64,000 nt of DNA, from NCBI GenBank assembly GCA_963709645.1, contig CAVPXP010000005.1:62001-126000 (forward strand), given 5' to 3'. Shown here one piece after another: positions 43,605 to 51,600 of the stretch. The notes below the pieces were generated by a model that made no database searches, was not told the origin of the DNA, and saw only the letters and a program-made list of their open reading frames with translations. The stretch's first letter is position 1, and each line of letters starts with the position of its first letter. The stretch is from DYRB01 sp963709645 (GTDB lineage Bacteria > Pseudomonadota > Gammaproteobacteria > Chromatiales > Chromatiaceae). A program made the translations under genes and the position numbers.

Positions 43605-44150
43605 TGCTGCTGGCTTGGACGATTCCATCAACCCCAAGACCGGGCGCAAGGTGTTCGCTGCCAAGACACCTTCGACCACGCCGCCAAGACCAACCAAAGC
43701 CAGTATCCGTGGGCACAGACGATTGTCACGGTCGGCCTGCTGCAAGTGATCCATGGACGCTGGTGCTGTCTGCCATTGGCCTTCGCGTTTTATCTGCGTC
43801 GGGCGACGTTGCGCACCCGCTGCCTGCGCGTGGGGGGCCAGGCCGTGGTCTTTCAGACCAAGTTCGCCCAGGCAGTGCGCCTGATTCGGCGTCTGGCGGG
43901 GGTCTTCCCGGCGGCCCCGGTCTTGGTGGTCGCCGACAGCTGGTTCGGCAACAACGGTTTGCTCAAGCCCTTGCGCGCCGTGCTGGGGCCGCGGGTGCAG
44001 CTGCTCTCGCGCCTGCGGGTGAACACCGTACTCTACGACCTACCGACCCCGATGGCGGGGCGCCGGGCGACCGCGCAAGTACGGCGCGCGCTTGGGCAAT
44101 ACCGCCAGCTCGCCGCCAGCCGCAGCCGGCGCCTCCTCAGCTGCTCCACT
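43605..44150 (+). pseudogene. DDE transposase fragment (DDE_5/IS701-like)
   Basis: In one frame LDDSINPKTGRKVFA, in the next CQDTFDHAAKTNQSQYPWAQ, TIVTVGLLQVIHGRWCCLPLAFAFYLRR and VLVVADSWFGNNGLLKPLR, including two of the acidic catalytic positions. Both ends are missing and a one-base shift lies near 43660. It abuts the cupin remnant on the left and overlaps the 3' end of the nitrilase gene region on the right. The whole IS is not present. Confidence 0.75.
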
Positions 44151-44159
44151 TTGTATCCC

Positions 44160-45233
44160 TTACTGCATGAACTTCGGAACGTACTCCGTGATCTCCCCGG
44201 TATCGAGAAACGGCCTTGTCACTGCCCGGTAATAGTGGGATCCGGTGTCCAGCCAGCGTTTCCAGGACGCCTTCCATGGCTCCGGCATCTCCTCGGGTAG
44301 CCAGAAGCCTTCCGGGATCGCCTCCACGGGTAGCGGGGCTGAAGTCAGGGTGATCTCCGCAGCTGCGATACCCGCCCCGTGCTCCGCGGCCCGGCGGGCC
44401 AGGATGTTTCCGCGGGCGTCCACCACAACAGCCTCGCCGAGGTACGTCGAGTCATAGGGTACATCTGGAAGGTCCGGACTCCAGTAACCGCTGAACGGTC
44501 CGGCGTGGGATCCGTGGACCACCGGGACCCCCAGCATGCGTGCGAACCGTACGGGTGCCTCCTTCAACATCGTGAGGTTGGTTTCTCTCAGAGGATCATC
44601 CGTTCCGGCACTGTCCGGCAGCGTCCACCAGCAAGACCCTCCGATCACCAGTTGGACCTTGCCGAAAAGACGCCTCGCAGTCCCGGAGCGAAGAAACTCC
44701 CAGCACAAGGCAGACCCCACGTCGCCGATCGGCGTCGACAACACACCGTCGTCGTCTCCGCCGCGGGTGATGCAGTTCTCCCAAAAGCTCGGAAAGTCCT
44801 TGTCGTGCCAAACCAGGCTGCCGTCGGGAAAGGCCATCAGATAACTGTTGTAGACATCGCCATCGCGGCTTGCGAGAAAGGAGCCGCCGATCACGCTATT
44901 GCCCTGGCGGGCGAGGCGCTGCAAGAGCCGGGTCGGCTCGCCATCGAAGGGTCGGATGGCGGCCAGCATGTCGGAATGAAACGCCGCGGCAGAGCTAAAT
45001 AACTCCGGCAATGCGATCCATTCCGCGCCCTGCTGCTGGGCTTGACGAATCAGTCGCTCGGCCTGCTCGAGATTTCCGGCAACATCACCGAGCCGGGGCG
45101 TCATCTGGATGGCTGCGACGCGCAGTGTTCGCTGGCTATGCGGTGTCCCGGTGCCGGAGCGCGACAGCCCCGGCAAGGACCCGGTGGTGATCCCGAATGC
45201 CAGCCACTGGTTGAATCGGCGTCTGTTGATCAT
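44160..45233 (-). CDS. Tat-exported carbon-nitrogen hydrolase (nitrilase superfamily)
   Basis: A 357-residue enzyme with a twin-arginine leader (MINRRRFNQWLAFGITTGSL) and a nitrilase fold: Glu in WIALPELFSS, Lys in LVWHDKDFPSFWE, and Cys in VGSALCWEFLRSG. Cytoplasmic location is usual for this family, so Tat export is notable and implies a periplasmic amide or nitrile substrate. It is the third gene after the carboxymuconolactone decarboxylase-like and DsrE-like genes on the same strand, about 50 bases after the latter; both of those also carry signal peptides. Confidence 0.9.
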   Translation of the reverse strand: MINRRRFNQWLAFGITTGSLPGLSRSGTGTPHSQRTLRVAAIQMTPRLGDVAGNLEQAERLIRQAQQQGAEWIALPELFSSAAAFHSDMLAAIRPFDGEPTRLLQRLARQGNSVIGGSFLASRDGDVYNSYLMAFPDGSLVWHDKDFPSFWENCITRGGDDDGVLSTPIGDVGSALCWEFLRSGTARRLFGKVQLVIGGSCWWTLPDSAGTDDPLRETNLTMLKEAPVRFARMLGVPVVHGSHAGPFSGYWSPDLPDVPYDSTYLGEAVVVDARGNILARRAAEHGAGIAAAEITLTSAPLPVEAIPEGFWLPEEMPEPWKASWKRWLDTGSHYYRAVTRPFLDTGEITEYVPKFMQ

Positions 45234-45283
45234 GACCCTACCCTCACTGCGATTGGATTGGGTGGCGGTGTCGGGGCGGCGGG

Positions 45284-45730
45284 CTATGGCTTGAGGTAGG
45301 CATAGCCCTCGCGGATCTGCAAGCGGGCGATCTCGGCGATGCCCGAGGGGACGATCACCGCAGCGTCGAGGACATCTTCTTTGGCAATGCTCCGTGCGCT
45401 GAGCGTCCCCTGGCAGACACGAAATTCCACCCCTCGTTCGACCAGACCCAGCACGGCGGGAGCATAAGGATTGCTTTTCTTGTCTTCCGCATCCTCGAGC
45501 AAGAAATCGATGCCGGGTCCGTAGGTGACTACAACGATCTTTGCCTTGGGGCTGTCGTCCAGGTAGGAACGGGCAAGCATCAGGGCCCAGCGGGCATTGG
45601 CGGTCTCATCCACGTGAAAGACCACCTTCTCCCAGGTTTCTATGGAGTCATCCGACCAGGCGGGTGCGGCAAACCCAATCAACAGCAGGGCGAGCACGCA
45701 GCATTGTGCGTTGTGTTTCATGTTCATCAT
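45284..45730 (-). CDS. Exported DsrE family protein
   Basis: About 148 residues with a signal peptide (CCVLALLLIGFAAPAWS) and a DsrE/DsrF-like domain: KVVFHVDETANARWALMLAR, AKIVVVTYGPGIDFLLED, then RGVEFRVCQGTLSARSI with the conserved Cys, ending IPSGIAEIARLQ-type helix and YAYLKP. Cytoplasmic DsrE homologues carry sulfur persulfides; exported versions are annotated in many sulfur bacteria without known role. The start at 45730 is chosen for its GGAGGAG ribosome site; ATGs three and nine bases further downstream are alternatives. Confidence 0.85.
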   Translation of the reverse strand: MMNMKHNAQCCVLALLLIGFAAPAWSDDSIETWEKVVFHVDETANARWALMLARSYLDDSPKAKIVVVTYGPGIDFLLEDAEDKKSNPYAPAVLGLVERGVEFRVCQGTLSARSIAKEDVLDAAVIVPSGIAEIARLQIREGYAYLKP

Positions 45731-45847
45731 CCACTCCTCCAACGTCGTGTTATGGGTTTGACGGCATGAGGCCCCGTCGGCCGCCCGAAGGCGGCCCGTA
45801 GAATTGGGACAGCCTCAACGCCGGACCGTTGCTCGACCGGTTCGGCG

Positions 45848-46246
45848 TCAGTGCGGGGCCAGCATGGTGTCGACTTCCGCTTTGAAGGCATCGAAGTCAT
45901 ACGCCATTCCGTTGAGGACGGTGCTCCAATGGCGCACATGCGCAGCCGTGGCTACGGCTTCACGAACCTCGGCCTCGGAGGCGCCCTGCTGACGCGCCAT
46001 TTTGGCGTGGTAGTAAACGCAGTAGATGCATGGAATCTGGGCTGCCACGCCCAAGGCGATGAGCTCACGGGTCTTCGCGTCGAGCTTTGCGCTGTCGCCG
46101 GAAAGAACGGCCTCGGCCTCCAACCTGGACTTGAGGGCGTGCTCTGGATAGGTGTCCTTGTAGAATTTCGGAGGCCCTGCCGCCAAGGCTGTGGTGGCAA
46201 AAAGGACCAGTGCGGTTATTCGAATCATGGTGCTCAAGCGCTTCAT
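45848..46246 (-). CDS. Exported carboxymuconolactone decarboxylase/AhpD-like protein
   Basis: A 132-residue protein with a signal peptide (MIRITALVLFATTALA) and a CMD/AhpD-fold domain: KTRELIALGVAAQIPCIYCV, then YYHAKMARQQGASEAEVREA. The redox CxxC (CIYC) and downstream His are those of AhpD-like alkylhydroperoxidases. The periplasmic form probably handles thiol or peroxide chemistry. It is the first gene of the three-gene exported cassette (with DsrE and Tat-nitrilase), divergent from the CadC-type regulator with 241 bases between. GGAGGAAT precedes the ATG at 46246. Confidence 0.9.
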   Translation of the reverse strand: MKRLSTMIRITALVLFATTALAAGPPKFYKDTYPEHALKSRLEAEAVLSGDSAKLDAKTRELIALGVAAQIPCIYCVYYHAKMARQQGASEAEVREAVATAAHVRHWSTVLNGMAYDFDAFKAEVDTMLAPH

Positions 46247-46487
46247 GTCTCATTCCTCCGGGTGGCAGTATCGGTCGATGGGCTTCATCGACCCGACACA
46301 TTTGGATGAAATTCCCAGGAGCTCCCATGCCATCGAGACTGCGCTGTCGGTGGGCTCCGGGCATTGCCGCTTCAGAAGATAGCGCTATGCTCGAAGAGGG
46401 TGCCGATGGAGCTCCGATGTTTTCCCGAAGAATTTCTTACGCCTGCAGGGCGGGATCATTCATGCATTTCTGCACAGAGGGGCGGCG

Positions 46488-48194
46488 TTGGCGAACGAAA
46501 GGCTGCTGAACCAGACCGGCCCCTTCCAGGTCGCCGAGTATTGCGTGGAGCCTTCAAGCCTCCGGGTGACCCTGGATGGGGCTGAGGTGCGGCTGGAAGC
46601 CAAGACCATGCTCGTGCTGCTGTATCTGGCCGAGCACGCAGGGCGCGTGGTGAGTCGAGCCGAGCTAGAGCGAGAGCTGTGGCCTGGCAGGATTGTCACC
46701 GAGGACTCCGTAACCAACGCGATCGCGAAACTTCGCCGGATATTTTCAGACGATGCCCACAACCCCCGAGTGATCGAGACCGTTCCCAAGAGCGGCTACC
46801 GGTTGATTGCCGAGGTGGGGCCGATCGATGCGGCTGCTGAGGGAGGCGGAGTCCGTTTGATCCCAACCCCATCCGCAGAACCGCAGGCCAGGAGACCGCG
46901 CGCCCCCTACATCACCGGGATTGTCGCGGTCCTGGTACTGCTGGTCGTTTTCTGGCGGGTTCGGGATGGCGTTGAGATCGCCCCCGGCCGGACCGGTCCG
47001 TTGTCCGACAAGCCAGCCGTGGCCGTTATGCCCTTCGAGAATCTAGGTGCGACCCCGGAGCAGGACTATTTCGCCAATGGCATCACGTCAAACCTGATCA
47101 CCGATCTCTCCAAGCTGGAAGGACTGCTGGTCATCGCCCCAGGCTCTGTGTTTGCCTACAAGGGCAGCACCGCAGGACCCCGCCAGATTTCGGCGGAGCT
47201 GGACGTCGATTACGTGGTCGTAGGCAGCGTTCAGCGCCAAGCGACCACCCTGAGGATCAATGTCCAACTCATTGAGGCAAGGGTTGACCGCGCACTCTGG
47301 GGCGAACGCTACACGGGTCTGTTGACGGATGTCTTCGACATGCAGGACCAGCTCGCGTCGGGGGTCATCGCTGCACTCCAGGTGGAGTTGGCCCCCGCAG
47401 AGCGGGCGTCCCTGGCCAACCGGCCAACGGCAAGTGTGGCCGCCTATGACCACTACCTGCGCGGCCTCGAGGACCACGGAAGTCGGACCGAAGCGCAGAA
47501 CCTGTCGGCAAGGGGACATTTTGAGCAGGCGATCGAGCTAGATCCAGGGTTTGCGCGCGCCTATGCAGGCCTGGCCTTGACCCATTCCCGGGACGCCATC
47601 GACGGCTGGACGGCGACTCCGTCCCGATCCTTGGAAGTCGCGGCACAACTGGCGGACAAGGCGGCACGCATGGATCCATTGCTCCCCCAGGTGCATTTTG
47701 TCACCGGGCAGGTCGATCTTTTCCGGCGCCGACACGAGCAGGCCATCGCTGCCGCCCAGCGCGCGATCGCAGTGGACTCCAACTACGCAGACGCCTATGC
47801 CTTGCTTGCGTGGACCCTGAGCTATGCCGGGCGCCCTGGCAGGGCGCTGTCCGCGTTGGAGAAGGCGATGCGCCTGAACCCGAGGCCGCCGGCCTCGTAT
47901 CTGGAGATTCTTGGTGAGATTCGATTTGTGCAGGGCAGGTATGGTGAGTCGGCATCCACCTTCCAACGGGTACTGGACATCAATCCCGGCTACACACGGG
48001 CTCGGATGTGGAACGCGGCAGCCCTTGCCCGGGCGGGCTCGATGGACGCGGCTGCGTGGGAAGCGACCGAACTGCTGGTCGCAAACCCCAATTCTGCGCT
48101 CGCGCGATTGGAGTTTGCTTTTCCGTTCAAAGACCCGCGGACACTGGATACCCTCTTTGATGCGTTGCGAGATGCCGGCCTGCCCGGTGGGTAG
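46488..48194 (+). CDS. CadC-type membrane transcription regulator with periplasmic TolB-like/TPR domain
   Basis: A 568-residue regulator. Residues ~10-112 are an OmpR/CadC winged helix (EAKTMLVLLYLAEHAGRVVS, ELWPGRIVTEDSVTNAIAKL, VIETVPKSGYRL). A Pro-rich linker and one membrane span (YITGIVAVLVLLVVFW, ~141-157) follow. The outer part has KPAVAVMPFENLGATPEQDY (TolB/FlgO-like) and tetratricopeptide repeats (~320-520). The start is a TTG at 46488 with GAGG upstream; no in-frame ATG is suitable. It probably senses a periplasmic signal and controls the divergent exported redox cassette. Confidence 0.88.
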   Translation: MANERLLNQTGPFQVAEYCVEPSSLRVTLDGAEVRLEAKTMLVLLYLAEHAGRVVSRAELERELWPGRIVTEDSVTNAIAKLRRIFSDDAHNPRVIETVPKSGYRLIAEVGPIDAAAEGGGVRLIPTPSAEPQARRPRAPYITGIVAVLVLLVVFWRVRDGVEIAPGRTGPLSDKPAVAVMPFENLGATPEQDYFANGITSNLITDLSKLEGLLVIAPGSVFAYKGSTAGPRQISAELDVDYVVVGSVQRQATTLRINVQLIEARVDRALWGERYTGLLTDVFDMQDQLASGVIAALQVELAPAERASLANRPTASVAAYDHYLRGLEDHGSRTEAQNLSARGHFEQAIELDPGFARAYAGLALTHSRDAIDGWTATPSRSLEVAAQLADKAARMDPLLPQVHFVTGQVDLFRRRHEQAIAAAQRAIAVDSNYADAYALLAWTLSYAGRPGRALSALEKAMRLNPRPPASYLEILGEIRFVQGRYGESASTFQRVLDINPGYTRARMWNAAALARAGSMDAAAWEATELLVANPNSALARLEFAFPFKDPRTLDTLFDALRDAGLPGG

Positions 48195-48385
48195 CCCGGG
48201 ACTCGCACACTGTCGATGGCCCCCGGTGGTTGGAGCGGAAGACGCAGTGCGCGCAAACGGCGGTCGATCTTCGGCTTGACCTGCGGGTCGTCGTCCAAGA
48301 GGAAAATGGCGCAGGTGTTTGGTCCCGAGTGGTTGTGATCGTCTGCATACGGAAGTCCTGGGGATTCTGGTGAGGGATCGAGGGG

Positions 48386-48583
48386 TCAGTCACGGGGCTG
48401 GACCACCCCGCCATCGGGATGTTGGGCAGCAAGCTTTCGCAGCATCCCGTTGTGGATCAGTTCGACCCGCTGCTGCGACATGCCCAGCGCGCGGCCGATC
48501 TCGCTGAAGCTCGCGGCGGCCTCCGGCATGAAGGACTGGCCCTCGTGCCGGGCGAGACGTGGCAGAATGAGCAGATTCGGCAC
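48386..48583 (-). CDS. Small sigma-region-4-like helix-turn-helix protein
   Basis: A 65-residue frame (GTG start 48583; ATG alternative at residue 19) whose C-terminal half, SFSEIGRALGMSQQRVELIH plus NGMLRKL, is the helix-turn-helix of sigma-70 region 4. No other sigma regions are present. Such orphan HTH peptides occur in proteobacterial genomes and may be regulators or leftovers of a sigma factor. It is divergent from the alpha-2-macroglobulin gene and about 190 bases after the convergent CadC-type gene. Confidence 0.6.
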   Translation of the reverse strand: MPNLLILPRLARHEGQSFMPEAAASFSEIGRALGMSQQRVELIHNGMLRKLAAQHPDGGVVQPRD

Positions 48584-48677
48584 CAGCGCAACGACAGACG
48601 CAGCGAGCCGCAGCGCTGTGGCGGAGGCGCCTCATCGATCCGCCAGCTCCTATTCCACCGCCCCAAGGGGGATCCCC

Positions 48678-51600
48678 ATGCACGGACCCAAGCGTCTTGC
48701 CCTCACCACCGTCGCCATCCTGTCGTCGCTCGTCAGCGGCCTGAGCCTGGCCGCCCCGGCCGCGGGGCGGGAGGTGGCCATCACCCAGGGGGCCGACTAC
48801 CACGGGGCCGACTACGCGACCCTCAAGGAGGTGGAGCTCGACGCCTGCGAGTCCGCTTGCCTGAGCGACACCCGTTGCGAGGCATTCACCTACAACACCA
48901 AGGCCCGCTGGTGCTTCCTCAAGGAGGGGGCGGGGGAGCTGCGCCCCTTCCCCGCGGCTATCTCGGGGCGCATCGTCACCGCGGCCGCAGGCAAAGACGT
49001 CAGTACAGAAACCGCGGCGAAGCTTGAGGCGGCGCGCACCGCAGAGCTCGCCTTCCTGCCCAGGTCCTACCTGGAGGAGGCCCGCGGCCTGGCCAAGCGC
49101 ATCGCCGGCATGGCCCAGCGCGGCCGAGACCCCGCGGCCCTCACGGTCCAAGCCGCGGGCCTGGCCAGCAAGAACGAGCCGGCCCGCGCCGCGGACCTCT
49201 ACGCCGCCGCGCTGCGCCTGTCCCCAACCCAGCCCGGTCCCTGGCTCGGGTTGGCCCAGACAGCCATGGCCGTACGTCCGGACGACTGGCAGTCCCAGCA
49301 GCGCTACAAGCAAGACGGCTCGGCTGCGGCGATCAACGCCTACCTGCGCTCGGACGGCAAGGCGGAGCGGGCGGACGCCCTGGCCACGCTCGGGCGCGCC
49401 CTCGCCCGCCGCGAGGCCTGGCGGCCGGCGATCCGCGCCACCCGCGCCGCTCTGGCGCTGGGGGAGGCACGGGACCTGCGCGCCGAATACGAGGCCCTGG
49501 TCACCAACCACGGCTTCCGCGTCAGCGGCCATCAGGTGGACTCCGACGCCGCGAGCCCGCGGATCTGCATCCAGTTCTCCGATCCCCTGCCGCGCAACCG
49601 CCCCGACCTGGCGGACTTCGTGCGGGTGGCGGACGCCCCCGGGACCGTGGTCGAGACGGAGCCCCAGCAGATCTGCATCGACGGTGTGGTCCACGGCGGC
49701 CGGTACCGCATCCAGGTCCGCTCCGGGCTGCCCTCGGCGGAAGGCGAGGCCCTGCCCAGAACAGCGGATCTGGATGTCTATGTCCGCGATCGCGCGCCCA
49801 TGGCGCGTTTCCTTGGCCGTGCCTATGTCCTGCCCAAGGGCGGAGAGGCCGCCATCCCGGTGGTGAGCGTCAACACCGATACCCTGGAGGCCAAGGTCTA
49901 CCGCATCGGCGACCGGGCCCTGACGGAGGCCCAGGCCGACGGGACCCTCTTCTCCCAGCTCGATAGCTGGAAGACCGAGCAAATCGAGGAGCGCAGCGGC
50001 GAGGCCGTCTGGCGCGGGGTGGTGGAGGTGAAGCCGGACCTGAATCGGGAAGTCACCACCGCGGTCCCCGTCGGGGCACTGGTCGAGGACCTGAAGCCTG
50101 GGATCTACGCCCTGACCGCTACCCCCCGAAACGCCCCCAAAGACCAGGACACGGCCGCGACCCAGTGGTTCGTGGTCTCCGACCTGGGGCTCGCCGCCTA
50201 CTCCGGCAACGACGGGCTGCATGCCCTGGTGCGCTCACTGTCCGGGGCCGGGCCCCTCGCCGGGGTCGATCTGCGCCTCATCGCGCGCAACGACGAGGTG
50301 CTGGGCCAGGCCAGCACCGACGCCCAGGGCTATGCCCGCCTCGACCCCGGCCTGCTGCGCGGCAGCGGCGGCAATGCCCCGGCCCTGCTGGTGGCCCAGG
50401 GCCCCGACGGGGACTATGGTCTGCTGGACCTGACCAAGACGCCCTTCGACCTCAGTGATCGCGGGGTGGAGGGCCGCCCCGCCCCCAAGCCCCTGGACGT
50501 CTACCTGGTCACGGAGCGCGGGGCCTACCGTCCCGGCGAATCCATCCACGTCACGGCCCTGGTGCGCGATGCCAAGGCTCAGGCGACGGGGGACCTGCCC
50601 CTTACCCTGATCCTCAAGCGCCCGGACGGGGTCGAGCGCGAGCGCGTCCTGACCCAGGACCAGGGCCTCGGTGCGCGTCAGGTGGACTTTGCCCTGAGCC
50701 CGACGGCCCAGCGCGGGACCTGGCGCGCCGCCCTCTACACCGACCCCAAGGGACCTGCCCTGGCGGAGGTCGCCTTTTTGGTGGAGGACTTCGAGCCCGA
50801 GCGCCTGACCTTCACCCCAACCAGCCCGGTCCCCGTCATCGACCCCGCCGACCCGCCCGGCCTGAACATCGAGGCCAGCTACCTTTTTGGGGCCCCGGCA
50901 GCAGAGTTGGCGATCGAGGGCGAGACCCGCCTGACGCCCGCCGACGCCCTCCCCGGCCATCCCGGTTATCGTTTCGGCCTGGCCGACGAGGAGGTCGAGC
51001 CCCGTTATGAGCCCCTGCCCGCGGCGACGACCGATGCGCAGGGCCGTGCCACCGTGGTGCCCCAGCTCCCGGACATGGGCCCCACCAGCCGCCCCCTAGA
51101 GGCGGAGGTCAACCTGCGCGTCCTGGACGGCAGCGGCCGACCGGTGGAGCGCAGTCTCAAGCTTCCGGTCGCCTCAAGCCAGGGGCGCATCGGGGTCAAA
51201 CCGCTGTTCGAGGGCTCCGTGGACCAGGGCGGCACGGCACGCTTCGAGGTCATCGCCCTGGGTCCGGACGGCAGCCGTCAGACACTGCCAGGGCTACGCT
51301 GGACGCTGTCGAGGGTCGAAACCAGCTTCCAGTGGTACCAGCGCGACGGGCAGTGGGACTACGAGCCCGTCACCAAGACCCAGCGGGTCGCTGACGGGAG
51401 CCTGGACCTGGTCCAGGATGCCCCAGGCCGCATCGAGGCCAAAGTGGACTGGGGCGGCTACCGCCTGGAGCTGGCGACCCCTGGCGGCAGCGCCGTCCTG
51501 CCCACGAGCCTCGCCTTCGAGGCCGGCTGGTACGTCGCCCCCGGGGCCTCAGACACCCCGGACCTGCTCAAGGTGTCCCTCGACAAGGCGAGCTATCGCG

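Noticed and set aside
48390..50222. A 610-codon open frame on the minus strand
   Set aside because: It lies antisense to the alpha-2-macroglobulin gene, has no recognisable domain, and its composition (Gly/Arg/Val/Leu-rich, repetitive) is that of a shadow frame in GC-rich DNA.
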